49,329 bases of DNA, from the NCBI GenBank assembly GCA_025055015.1, contig JANWYQ010000202.1, forward strand, positions 1 through 49,329. Direction: 5' to 3'. The notes under the pieces were generated by a model that was given only the letters and a program-made list of their open reading frames with translations, searched no databases and was not told where the DNA came from. A program made the translations under genes and the position numbers. Source of the DNA: Caldilineales bacterium. Lineage in GTDB: Bacteria; Chloroflexota; Anaerolineae; JAAEKA01. Positions 8,585 to 17,400 of this stretch are shown here, in pieces. Numbering within the stretch: position 1 is the stretch's first letter; each line of letters begins with the position of its first letter.

Positions 8585-9577
8585 TCAGCGGAAATCGCTG
8601 GGCGGCGTGGGCTTGTTCTGTAGGATGCCCTCGATGCGCGCCATCACCTCGTCGGTGAGCTTGGGCACCACGTCCAGCGCCGCCATGTTCTCAACCACCT
8701 GCTCAGGCCGGCTGGCGCCGGTGATCACGGTGCTCACGTTGGGGTTCTTGAGGCACCAGGCTAGGGCCAGCTGCGCCTGGGTGCAGCCCAGCTCGGCGGC
8801 AATGGGCGCCAGCCGGCGCGCCTTCTCCACGTTGGCCTGGCCCTCGGGGCTCTCCAGCCGCTGGCGCAGCCACTCGTAGCCCTCCAACGACATGCGCGAC
8901 CCCGCCGGGATGCCGTCGTTGTACTTGCCCGTGAGGATGCCGCTGGCCAGCGGGCTCCAGATGGTGGTGCCGAGGCCGATCTCTCGATACAGCGGCGCGT
9001 ACTCCTTCTCCACCCGCTCCCGGTGCAGCATGTTGTACTGCGGCTGCTCCATGGTGGGCGGGATCAGGTGCTCGCGGCGCGCGATGCCGTAGGCCTCCAT
9101 GATCTGAGCCGCGCTCCACTCGCTGGTGCCCCAGTAGAGGGCCTTGCCCTGGTTGATCAGGAAGTTCATGGCCCGCACCGTCTCCTCGATGGGGGTGCGG
9201 ATGTCAGGGCGGTGACAGAAGATCAGGTCCACGTAGTCGAGCTGTAGGCGGGCCAGGGCGGCGTTGGTGCCCTCGATGATGTGCTTGCGGCTGAGACCGA
9301 CGTCGTTGGGGCCCTTGCCGCCCCAGAAGATCTTGGTGGAGATCACCAGGTCGGAGCGCTTCCAGCCGGCGCGCTTGATCACCTTGCCCATGAGGATTTC
9401 GGCCTGGCCGTCGGCGTAGACCTCGGCGTTGTCGAAGAAGTTGACGCCTGCGTCAAAGGCCGCCTTCATGCATTGGTAGGCCATGTCCTCGTCCAGCTGC
9501 TTGCCGAAGGTGACCCAGGCGCCAAAGGAGAGGGCAGAGACTTGCAGGCCAGAGCGGCCAAGGTGGCGGTATTCCAT
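8585..9577 (-). CDS. Aldo/keto reductase (Kv-beta/YghZ-like)
   Basis: The 330-residue NADP-linked TIM-barrel oxidoreductase reduces a carbonyl substrate that sequence does not define. The catalytic tetrad is complete: Asp49, Tyr54, Lys82 and His122 ([20 protein letters not shown]). The opening [17 protein letters not shown] and the cofactor-binding [11 protein letters not shown] near 300 fit the AKR6/Kv-channel beta-like group. The start at 9577 is chosen because AAGGAG lies eight bases upstream; the open frame extends to 9730, but only through tandem octamers. A possible -10 (TACAAT on the minus strand, 9721-9726) lies upstream without a clear -35. First gene of a likely two-gene unit with the lipoprotein. 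Confidence 0.9.
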   Translation of the reverse strand: MEYRHLGRSGLQVSALSFGAWVTFGKQLDEDMAYQCMKAAFDAGVNFFDNAEVYADGQAEILMGKVIKRAGWKRSDLVISTKIFWGGKGPNDVGLSRKHIIEGTNAALARLQLDYVDLIFCHRPDIRTPIEETVRAMNFLINQGKALYWGTSEWSAAQIMEAYGIARREHLIPPTMEQPQYNMLHRERVEKEYAPLYREIGLGTTIWSPLASGILTGKYNDGIPAGSRMSLEGYEWLRQRLESPEGQANVEKARRLAPIAAELGCTQAQLALAWCLKNPNVSTVITGASRPEQVVENMAALDVVPKLTDEVMARIEGILQNKPTPPSDFR

Positions 9578-9599
9578 GGTGAGTGCTCCTTGGAGGGTG

Positions 9600-9655
9600 G
9601 GTTGGTAGGTTGGTAGAGTGGCAGGTTGGTAGATTGGTAGACCGGTGAATGGGTA
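9600..9655. repeat. Tandem octamer array (GGTTGGTA type)
   Basis: Seven imperfect 8-base units (GGTTGGTA, GGTTGGTA, GAGTGGCA, GGTTGGTA, GATTGGTA and two diverged) fill the 5' leader of the aldo/keto reductase. The rest of the gap 9578-9935 (358 bases) holds a possible minus-strand -10, about 160 bases with no recognisable feature, and a heptamer array next to SulP. Confidence 0.75.
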
Positions 9656-9880
9656 ACCGGCGGGCCGGTGGGTGAGAAACGTGGAAGAAGCGCCGGGCGA
9701 GGGTTGCAGCCGGCGCAAACATTGTACCATAAGTGGCGGGGAGTGGGTATCTCTGAAGCGAAGCTGCTAACGCGTGGGGAGCGGCGGTGTTACTTCTCTG
9801 GGCGCCGGTTCATCCTAAACGCTGCCACCGCTGACCGGTCGCAGGAGCGGGGCGGTACGCCCTGCTGAGTATGGCGAAGC

Positions 9881-9922
9881 CTGTTCACCGTCCACCGTTT
9901 AGCGTTCACCGTTCATCGGTCG
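9881..9922. repeat. Tandem heptamer array, site 2 (upstream of SulP)
   Basis: Six 7-base units (CTGTTCA, CCGTCCA, CCGTTTA, GCGTTCA, CCGTTCA, TCGGTCG) end 13 bases before the SulP start codon, taking the place where a leader and ribosome site would be expected. Confidence 0.75.
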
Positions 9923-9935
9923 CCCATCACCAACC

Positions 9936-11699
9936 ATGAGAAACTCCGCCCTCACCTCCGCTCAGCGCGCCGCCAACGGCAACGGCTGGCGCCGCTACGT
10001 GCCCGCCCTGGCCTGGGTGCGCAACTACCGCCGCGACTACCTGGCCGGCGACCTGATGGCCGGCCTGGTCGTGGCCATCATGCTGGTGCCGCAGAGCATG
10101 GCCTACGCCCTGCTGGGCGGCCTGCCGCCTCAGGCGGGCCTCTATGCCAGCATTGCGCCTCTGGTGGTTTACGCCCTCTTGGGCACCAGCCGGGCGCTAG
10201 CGGTGGGGCCGGTGGCCATCGTGTCGTTGCTGGTGGCCAGCGGCCTCAGCCCGTTGGCAGAGCCGGGCTCGGCAGCCTACGTGCAGCTGGCCCTGACGCT
10301 GGCCTTCTTGGCCGGCATCGTCCAGGTCGCCATGGGCCTGGCGCGCATGGGGTTCCTGGTGAACTTCCTCAGCTATCCCGTGCTGGCGGGCTTCACCAGC
10401 GCCGCGGCCCTGGTGATCGGCCTCAGCCAGGTGCGCACGCTCTTGGGGATCAAGATCCCCCAGACCGACAAGTTCCTCGAGACGCTGCTGTACACCGTCC
10501 AAGGCGCGGGCCGCACCAACTGGGTGACCTTGGCCATCGGCCTGGGCAGCTTAGCCCTCCTGCTGTACTTCCGCGGTGGCCTAGGCAAGCACCTGGCTCG
10601 CCTTGGGCTGTCGCGGCCGCTGATCGTGACCATAACCCGCAGCGGCCCGTTGGTGGTCGCCCTGCTGGGCACGCTGGTCGTGGCGGCCTTGGATCTGGAC
10701 CGGCGGGCCGGGGTGCAGGTGGTGGGCCGGGTGCCGGCCGGGCTGCCGCCCCTGACCTGGCCCACGGTGGACCTGGCGCTGTGGGCGGCGCTGTTGCCGA
10801 CGGCGCTGGCTATCAGCCTGGTGGGCTACACCGAGAGCATCTCCGTGGCCAAAGCGCTGGCCAGCAAGCGGCGTCAGAAGGTGGACCCCGACCAGGAGCT
10901 GTTGGCCTTGGGCGCCGCCGACGTAGCCGCGGCGCTGACGGGGGGCTATCCGGTCACCGGCGGCCTGAGCCGCTCCAGCGTGAACTTCGCGGCCGGCGCC
11001 AACACCGGCCTGGCGTCGCTGGTGACCGCAGGCCTGATGGCCTTGACCGTGCTTTTCTTCACCCCGGCTTTCACCTACCTCCCCAACGCCGTGCTGGCGG
11101 CCATCATCGTGGCAGCGGTGACCAACCTGTTCGACTTGGAAACCCTGCGCGAGGCGTGGCGCTACAACAAGGCAGACGCCGCGTCGTGGCTGGTGACCTT
11201 CGGCGTGGTGCTGGCCTGGGGCATCGAGGTGGGCATCGGCGCGGGGGTGCTCACCAGCCTGGCCCTCTTCCTGTGGCGCACCAGCCGCCCCCACATGGCG
11301 GTGGTGGGCCGGGTGGGGGAGACGGAACACTTTCGCAACGTGTTGCGCCACCCGGTGCGCACCTGTCCCCACGTGATCGCTGTGCGGGTGGACGAGAGCC
11401 TCTACTTCGCCAACACGCGCTACCTGGAGGACCAGCTCTTGGCCATGGTGGCCGACCGGCCGGAGGTGCGCCACCTGCTGCTGATCTGCAGCGCCATCAA
11501 CTTCATTGACGCCAGCGCGCTGCAGACGCTGGAGGCGCTGCACGAGGAGCTGCGGGACGCCGGGGTGCAGCTCCACCTGGCCGAGGTCAAGGGGCCGGTG
11601 ATGGATCGCCTGCAGGCCATCGGCTTCGTGGAGCGCCTGGGCGCGCAGCACATCTTCCTGAGCACCCACGAGGCAATGCGGGCGCTGGAGTGTGTGTAG
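9936..11699 (+). CDS. SulP-family anion transporter with STAS domain
   Basis: The 587-residue membrane transporter probably moves sulfate, bicarbonate or another small anion. The N-terminal [30 protein letters not shown] (about 31-60) and [12 protein letters not shown] are the SulP signature. Around 12 membrane segments run to about residue 450, with [22 protein letters not shown] near 335. The STAS domain follows (about 460-575), including [21 protein letters not shown]. Length is standard. No Shine-Dalgarno precedes the ATG; heptamer repeats occupy that space. The gene is alone, bracketed by inverted copies of the same heptamer array and followed by two palindromic repeats. Substrate cannot be assigned. 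Confidence 0.92.
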   Translation: MRNSALTSAQRAANGNGWRRYVPALAWVRNYRRDYLAGDLMAGLVVAIMLVPQSMAYALLGGLPPQAGLYASIAPLVVYALLGTSRALAVGPVAIVSLLVASGLSPLAEPGSAAYVQLALTLAFLAGIVQVAMGLARMGFLVNFLSYPVLAGFTSAAALVIGLSQVRTLLGIKIPQTDKFLETLLYTVQGAGRTNWVTLAIGLGSLALLLYFRGGLGKHLARLGLSRPLIVTITRSGPLVVALLGTLVVAALDLDRRAGVQVVGRVPAGLPPLTWPTVDLALWAALLPTALAISLVGYTESISVAKALASKRRQKVDPDQELLALGAADVAAALTGGYPVTGGLSRSSVNFAAGANTGLASLVTAGLMALTVLFFTPAFTYLPNAVLAAIIVAAVTNLFDLETLREAWRYNKADAASWLVTFGVVLAWGIEVGIGAGVLTSLALFLWRTSRPHMAVVGRVGETEHFRNVLRHPVRTCPHVIAVRVDESLYFANTRYLEDQLLAMVADRPEVRHLLLICSAINFIDASALQTLEALHEELRDAGVQLHLAEVKGPVMDRLQAIGFVERLGAQHIFLSTHEAMRALECV

Positions 11700-11702
11700 T
11701 TG

Positions 11703-11744
11703 TCGGTGAACGGTGAGCGGTGAACGGTAAACGGTAAACGGTCA
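11703..11744. repeat. Tandem heptamer array, site 3 (downstream of SulP)
   Basis: Six 7-base units (TCGGTGA, ACGGTGA, GCGGTGA, ACGGTAA twice, ACGGTCA) begin three bases after the SulP stop. This is the reverse complement of the TTCACCG-type unit upstream of the gene, so SulP is flanked by inverted arrays. Confidence 0.75.
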
Positions 11745-11753
11745 GGTGTTGGC

Positions 11754-11893
11754 GGAGTTCGCACCCCCAGGTGCGAACGGGGGGTATGCTGCGGACGGCC
11801 TCCGCATGTGGGAGGTGTGTAGGCGCAGTGCGCGGCCCCCGAAGCGCGGAGTTCGCACCCCCAGGTGCGAACGAGCATCCCCCGGGCGCGAAT
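11754..11893. repeat. Palindromic repeats, copies 4 and 5 plus a diverged third unit
   Basis: Identical 25-base units at 11754-11778 and 11848-11872 carry perfect arms GTTCGCACC and GGTGCGAAC around a CCCA loop. A diverged version (GAGCATCCCCC then GGGCGCGAA) follows at 11873-11893. They sit between the convergent SulP and DUF4203-like genes. They could act as hairpin terminators, but there is no T-run. Confidence 0.75.
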
Positions 11894-11919
11894 AGCTGCG
11901 CCCAGGGACGCGGAGCGTC

Positions 11920-12432
11920 TCAGCGGCTGCGCGCCTGCACGGCCACGCCCAGGCCAAAGGCCACCAGCGACGCGATCCCCACGACCTGGCCCGTGATGTC
12001 GAACACCCCGCTCAGCCCCCCCATCAAGAGATTGGCCCCGATCAGCGACGACAGCACGATCAGCCCCAGCTCGAACACGGCCGACAGCAGATAGGCTCCC
12101 ACCACCCCGCCCACGACGACGACCAGCGCCTGGACGAGGGCAGTGGGCTCGAAGCCGAGCGCCTGCACCAGGGCCAACAAACCGATGCCGCCTGCCAGAA
12201 AACCCACCAGGCCGATCAACGCCTTCTGTGCCACCACGGCCAACACGGCGCCGACCACGCCGAAAAACAGCGCTACCAACAGAACCGTTGTGCCCGACTG
12301 GTCTCGCAGCAGCCGATTGGCCAGGAAGAGGCCGAGCACGAAGCCGGCGCTGCCCGCCAGCAGCCAGAAGAGGCGCCGGCCTTGCAGCAGCAGAACGGCG
12401 CCAACCACAATCTGAACCAAACTAAACGACAT
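11920..12432 (-). CDS. Small multi-pass membrane protein (DUF4203-like)
   Basis: The 170-residue, almost wholly hydrophobic protein has about six or seven membrane segments and a basic end (VQARSR). Glycine-rich helices such as LAGSAGFVLGLFLANRLL and the overall layout resemble TM7S3/DUF4203-type proteins of unknown function. I start it at the ATG at 12432, where GGAG lies about nine bases upstream; the 11 extra codons of the longer frame lack a ribosome site. It converges with SulP and lies downstream of the RAMP operon on the same strand, 180 bases beyond the Cas6-like stop. Read-through from that operon is possible, but a functional link is not evident. Confidence 0.75.
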   Translation of the reverse strand: MSFSLVQIVVGAVLLLQGRRLFWLLAGSAGFVLGLFLANRLLRDQSGTTVLLVALFFGVVGAVLAVVAQKALIGLVGFLAGGIGLLALVQALGFEPTALVQALVVVVGGVVGAYLLSAVFELGLIVLSSLIGANLLMGGLSGVFDITGQVVGIASLVAFGLGVAVQARSR

Positions 12433-12486
12433 GGGCGGTGCTCCAGGTGGGGGACTGTCCGGCATTGAGGCGGTCAGCTGGGCGGC

Positions 12487-12582
12487 TCAGTCGCTCGCGA
12501 GGGCCTCCAGGGGCAGGTCGTACTGCTGTGCCACCACCGTGTCCGGGCGGTGGAGCCAGCGGCCGGTGAAGGCCTTGACCAT
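12487..12582 (-). CDS. Possible short ORF or gene remnant after the Cas6-like gene
   Basis: A 31-codon frame beginning MVKAFTGRWLHRPDTVVAQQ lies 30 bases beyond the Cas6-like stop in a different frame. Its composition is protein-like, whereas the same frame further upstream, under the Cas6-like gene, is not. I see no ribosome site and no family. It may be the tail of a lost fourth gene of the RAMP operon. The rest of 12433-12611 shows nothing recognisable. Confidence 0.2.
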   Translation of the reverse strand: MVKAFTGRWLHRPDTVVAQQYDLPLEALASD

Positions 12583-12611
12583 CAAGTCGGTCAGAGCAGC
12601 CGCAAGAGGGC

Positions 12612-13598
12612 TTAGCTCAGGCGAAAGGTGCCGCAGCCGTAGTGGGTGTGATCGCCGATGTGCAGGATGGCGGCCAGGTCCAGATAGGGCAATAGAGGCG
12701 CAGGGATGGGCGCAGCCCAGCGTTGGTCGCCGATCCAGCGGCCGGGCCACCCTGCCGGGGGCGCGGCCAGGGTGTGCTGGCTGACTGCCGGCGCGTCGGC
12801 CAAGAGGGCCTGCAGCGCGTCTCGCTCCTGCGCCTCCAGCCAACCCCACGCGCCGCTGTTGAGCGCTCGCCTGCCCGTCTGTAGCTGCGCCAGGCGGCTA
12901 AGAAGGGCAGCGACCAGGTCCGTCAGCGCCGGGGGCTGGGCGGCCGAGGCTGTCACTGCCGAGTCGGACGGGTTAGGGGGTACGGTGGTCTCGGCCAGGG
13001 GTAGGGCAAAGGGCGTGATCCAACGCAGGCGTCGCGGCTTGAGGGCCGGCTCGGCCGAGGACCAGAGCCGGTTCGCCCACTGGGAGGTGGTCGGCCGGAG
13101 GCGCAGGTTCAGGCGACCCTCCTCGGCCAGCGGCTGCCACTCGGCGCCGTTGGCCACGTAGACCGCCTGGACCACGAACCGTCCCCAAAGGCTGTAGTTG
13201 GAAAACCAGCGGGGGTCGCGAGTGACACCGGCCGCCTCGATGGCGGGCAGCAGGACCTCTAGGAAGAGGCCGTGGTCAGCATGGGCGCCCAGCAGCTTTA
13301 GCTCCCAGACGATCGGTTCGCCCTCGCCGTAGGTGCGCTTGCCGGGGGGCACGAAGATGACGCTCTCAATGGGCCAGGCCGCGGTCGCCGGCTCGCCGCC
13401 GGCCGCCGCCTGTTGGGCTGCGGCGATTGCCTTCTGCCAGGGCTTGGCCTGCTGGGTGGGCAGGCGCTCGGCCACCAGCGCGGCCACAGTGGTCGAGATC
13501 TGCACGGGCAGGTAGGGGGGAAGCCGCACCAGTCGCCCCTGTATGCGCCAGACCAGCAGGTAGCGGATTGCGCTAGGCAACGCGGTGAATAGCGGCAT
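12612..13598 (-). CDS. Cas6-like RAMP-fold protein (orphan)
   Basis: The 328-residue protein probably has the Cas6 fold, the endoribonuclease family that cuts CRISPR precursor RNA. The opening strand and helix (12-45: YLLVWRIQGRLVRLPPYLP) match the first ferredoxin-like half of Cas6. The C-terminus (313-328, HIGDHTHYGCGTFRLS) has the glycine-rich loop expected at the end of PF10040-type Cas6. The centre has an Ala/Pro-rich spacer (about 215-240). It overlaps the upstream zinc-ribbon gene by 26 bases, implying translational coupling, and is the last clear gene of the RAMP operon. No CRISPR array is in the window, so its RNA substrate is unknown. The catalytic residue cannot be fixed by eye. 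Assignment rests on terminal motifs and on its RAMP-protein neighbour. Confidence 0.65.
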   Translation of the reverse strand: MPLFTALPSAIRYLLVWRIQGRLVRLPPYLPVQISTTVAALVAERLPTQQAKPWQKAIAAAQQAAAGGEPATAAWPIESVIFVPPGKRTYGEGEPIVWELKLLGAHADHGLFLEVLLPAIEAAGVTRDPRWFSNYSLWGRFVVQAVYVANGAEWQPLAEEGRLNLRLRPTTSQWANRLWSSAEPALKPRRLRWITPFALPLAETTVPPNPSDSAVTASAAQPPALTDLVAALLSRLAQLQTGRRALNSGAWGWLEAQERDALQALLADAPAVSQHTLAAPPAGWPGRWIGDQRWAAPIPAPLLPYLDLAAILHIGDHTHYGCGTFRLS

Positions 13599-14490
13599 AG
13601 TTGACCAGCTCGAAGAAAAGCCGATGCTGCCCCGGCGACCACTGGCGCACCTTCCAGGCCGTCAGCATGTCCTTGGCCTCCGGCGGGATCATCCCCAGGA
13701 ACCTGCCCCAGTAGAACTGCGCCTCGTTGGGATCCGTGATGGCCAGCACCTTGCGCAGAGCCTGTTGCTCGTCCGGCAGCATCACGGCCCGAAACACGGC
13801 TGCGCTCTCCAGCATGCCCATGAACTGCACGGCGTCAAAGGTGATCAGTCCTTCGCGCTCCAGCTTATGGCCCCGCAGGATGTGCTGTGGCGTAGGCAAG
13901 AAGCGCACCCGGAGCTGGTCAAAGGCAAAACGGCGCTCCTGGTATGCCACCTGGCAGAGGAGCTCCCCGCTGCGGTAGTGGGGCCCGTGTTCGGCCGGGA
14001 AGATAGAGAGCACACCCCGCAGCTCCAACCCCTCGTAGAGCAACAACTTGCGCAACCAGTGGTGCACAGAGCGCTGGTACAGCGCCACCAGGAAGTGATG
14101 GTGGTCGGTGACCACCGCTCCGCGCACGCGCTTGTCGGCCCGATAGGCGCCGGTGGCCAGCTCCTGGGGCAGCTGGTTCACAAACCCCCAGATGATCACC
14201 GTCTGTTTGGCCTTGTCGTTCTTATGCAGCCAGGCGGCCAGGGAGAGCACGCTGCGACACATGGGGCAGTAAACGGCAGGCTCCGCCGCCTGCGGCGCGT
14301 AGAACCAACAGCGCAGGCAGGGCCCCCCCAGGCCGCTGTGCGGAGGCGCTAGCTGCAAGCCGTCAGGAGCCGGCGTTGGTAGGGGCGGCGGGTTGGACTT
14401 TGCCAGGGCCCGCCGTTCCAGGACGCGCACCGTGGCCAAGAGCTCTGCGCCGGTGCGACTGCGGAGCAGCCAATCAAAGGTGCTGAGCAT
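13573..14490 (-). CDS. Zinc-ribbon protein of the RAMP operon, unrecognised
   Basis: The 305-residue protein matches no family I can name. It has a basic Pro-rich N-terminus (to about 50), then a four-cysteine zinc-binding motif (Cys58, 61, 75, 78; spacing 2-13-2). Next comes a region rich in histidines (His130-132 after Asp129, His143-144, His168) and an aromatic/helical C-terminal half ending NYAAIHRVA. Its start overlaps the stop of the triple-RAMP gene by 17 bases, and its end overlaps the Cas6-like start by 26 bases, so the three are surely co-translated. A zinc ribbon between a Cas7-like and a Cas6-like protein suggests an RNA-binding subunit, or a stand-in for the large subunit, but that is inference. 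No GGDD, HD or other Cas10 signature is seen. Confidence 0.6.
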   Translation of the reverse strand: MLSTFDWLLRSRTGAELLATVRVLERRALAKSNPPPLPTPAPDGLQLAPPHSGLGGPCLRCWFYAPQAAEPAVYCPMCRSVLSLAAWLHKNDKAKQTVIIWGFVNQLPQELATGAYRADKRVRGAVVTDHHHFLVALYQRSVHHWLRKLLLYEGLELRGVLSIFPAEHGPHYRSGELLCQVAYQERRFAFDQLRVRFLPTPQHILRGHKLEREGLITFDAVQFMGMLESAAVFRAVMLPDEQQALRKVLAITDPNEAQFYWGRFLGMIPPEAKDMLTAWKVRQWSPGQHRLFFELVNYAAIHRVA

Positions 14491-17400
14491 TCATCACCCG
14501 GCGCAGGTCGTCCAGGTAGGCGACGACCTGTGGATTGCGCCACTGGTCCAGGGCCAGCGGCACACGGCCCCGGGCGTCGGCCGGGGCGAGCGAGACGGCG
14601 TAGCGGTTGCGCCAATCAACCAGGTAGCTCTCCGGCAGAATGCGCAGGCGCAGGCTGCCGAAGCCCATGTGGCGTCCCTTGCCGAGCTTGTGGGCCAGCT
14701 CCGGCTCCAGCTCGACGCACCAGATGAGCCGCTGCAGCTCCTCCTCGCTCAGGTTCCAGAAGCGAATGGCAAAGCGCGCCTGCTGGCCTGGCAGGATAGC
14801 CTGGAAGTAGACGGCCTGGGCTGTGTCGGGGTGGAAGCGCTCCATCTGACGCACCGTTGGGGCCAGGGGCGCGTGCAGGAACACCCGCCACCGCTCGCCG
14901 ACGCGCACCTGTGGCACCCCATTCCCTCGTCGCTCCTCCCAGCGGCCGTCCTGAAAGCGCCAGCCGGTGTAGGGGTAGGGAAGGGCGAACCAGGCCCGCT
15001 GCGGCGAGGGGTCGAAGAAGGCGAAGCTGAGGGAGACCCGGCCCATGATAGCCTGGTTGGGGCCCGGTCCCACCCAGCCGAACAAGCTGTCCACCGGGTT
15101 GAGCCGGCTCAAATCAGGGCTGGTGCTGCGGGAGTCGCTGGCGATGGCGTAGACGTGGCGCAACATGCCTTTCAGGCTAAGGCTGGGGAAGGCATAACGC
15201 CGCTCGCTGGGCCGGTCGCCGGCCGCCGGAGGGGCCATGGAGAAGGTGTCCCAGCCGTAGACCGGCCGGCCGTCTATTTCCGTAGCGAAGGAGGGCTCGC
15301 CGCTCTCGCGAACATGGGTGGGGGTGAGGATGTCCACACCGACCATCAACACGCCGCAGTAGCCGCCAAAAGCGCGATGGGACACAAAGCCGGCCTGTGC
15401 CCGTGGGGGATGCGCCGGCAAGCGCTCGGCGGCCAGCGGAATGCATAGGCTCAGCGCGCTCTGGGCATCCGCTCCCTCTAGGTACAGGCGATGCCAGACA
15501 CCGGAGCGAGTCAGCCGGCGCTCGCCGAACAGACGTCGCGACACGCCCCCAGGCGATCCGGTGAGCCACTCAAAGGAGCGCACTTCTGCCTGAACCCAGC
15601 CGAAGCCGCTGGTCTTCTCCCCACCGATCGGGATGTCCCCGGCCTGGAAATCGCGCAGCAGATGCTCCAGCACCGCGATGGCCTCCAGGTCCTCCTCGGC
15701 AATGTCCTGCAGGTCGAGCTGAAGCTGGAAGACCAGCTCTCTGCCGTAGGCGAACAGAAAGTCGTGCTTGGCTTCCTCGACGGGCCGGCCGGTGGTGGGG
15801 TCCATCTTCACCCCGTCCATGGAGCACCACACGTGGTCGGGCGCGTCTGGGTCCACCAAGTAGGCGTCCGAGAAATGCACTGCGCCCCGCTGTCCCTGCT
15901 TGCCAAAGAGGTGGTCCAGCACTTGTTCTGTGCGAGGCGACTCGCCCCACAGAGTGCGCAGCACCTGACCGGCGCGGCGTCGGAACGCACCCTTGATGGT
16001 GCTGCCAGGGATGTAGATCTCCCAGCCGCCGTCCTCGCCGGCCGACGGCGTCCAGGAAAGCATGCGCATGAAGAGGGTATCGTAGGGCTTGCCGTACTTG
16101 CGCGACACCTCGCTGCCGAAGGGTCCGCCGGAGCGAAAGTCAATGTGCTTGGGCTGAACCAGCTCCTGTCGGGCGCGTGCCCGCTGGGTGGTCAGGAAGG
16201 CAATGAAGTTGCGGTCGTTGTTGATGCTCTTGCGCAGGTTGGCGGGCGCAATCATGTGGTGGTACTGGACTCGGCGGTGCTCGGCCAGGAACTCGCGCCA
16301 GGCCGCTGCGCTAACCCCTGCCGGCGGGCTGTGCGGGTCATTCCATTGCCGCTCGCTGATCTTGCCTTCCAGCAAGAGCTGCTTGATCTTGAGATGCTCC
16401 TCGCGCGCAGCGATCTCGGCGTCAATCCACACGTCGCTCTGCAGCAGGCGGATCTGCTGGTCCACCTGATCCAGCAAGGAGGGTAGCACCCGCACCGCCT
16501 TAGCCGCCAATAGCTCCTTGAGCGCCCGCTCGTCGGCCAGCGCGGCCTCCACCTCGGGAACGTCGGCCTCGGTGAGGCCCAGGTCCGCGGCCACGGCTTG
16601 CCAGGCGCTCTGGTTCAGCCGAAAGCCCTCGGCCTGGCTCACCACCATCTCCTGCAGCACGCGCGGGGCCATGTTGGCCTTCTTGCCTAGGGCTGCGTTG
16701 ATTGCCTCTTCGGCGGCCTCCTGGCTGGGAAAAGGGGTGTCGCACAGGGGCTCCAGGGCGGCGAGCACCTTCTCCGGCAGGCCATACTTACCCTTGGCCA
16801 GCCGTTTCAGGGCCTCCTTGGGCAGGGTCCAGGTCTTGCCCGTGGTCTGCGACTGTTTGCGCAGGTAGATGGCGATGACCTGGGGTAGGAACGCGGAGAA
16901 GCGTTTCTTCCAGTCGGCCGGGCTGAGGATGGGGCCGCCCAGCACCAGAGCCAGGCCCTGCCGCACCTGCGGCGAAAGCTGGCGCATGGCCTCCACCAGG
17001 GTCTTGCCGTCAATGGCAGCGAACGCCGGCTTCTCCGGGTCCACCTTGCCCCAGTTCCAGCCCACCAGCACGGGGTTAGTGGCGTTGAAGGTGAGCTGCA
17101 AGCGCAGGTGGTTGGCGGCCTCGCGGACCTTGGGAGGGGCGACCGGCTGAGGCAACGGCGCGTCCAGCTCCAGGCGCACCCGGCCTAGGCCCTTGCTCTT
17201 GCCGGCGCCGAACCAGAAGCGGCCCCTAGCCAGCTCCTCCAGCAGGTAGTACAGCTTGGCAGCGTTGTCCCCCTCGGCCAGACCAGCGTCGCTCACCTGC
17301 ATGACGAAGTTAAACTCCGCGTTGCGGAACACCGTCTCCATCTTGTAGTTGGCGTTGGCCTCGGCTGCCCAGCGGTCGTCGTCCAGCTTCAAGCCCATGC

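Noticed and set aside
9668-9868. Small plus-strand ORF before SulP (66 codons)
   Set aside because: Basic, low-information translation, no ribosome site, and its start lies in repeat-rich leader DNA.
9881-9922. Heptamer arrays as remnants of a CRISPR array for the nearby RAMP operon
   Set aside because: Period is 7 bases with no spacers, and arrays occur at three unrelated gaps.
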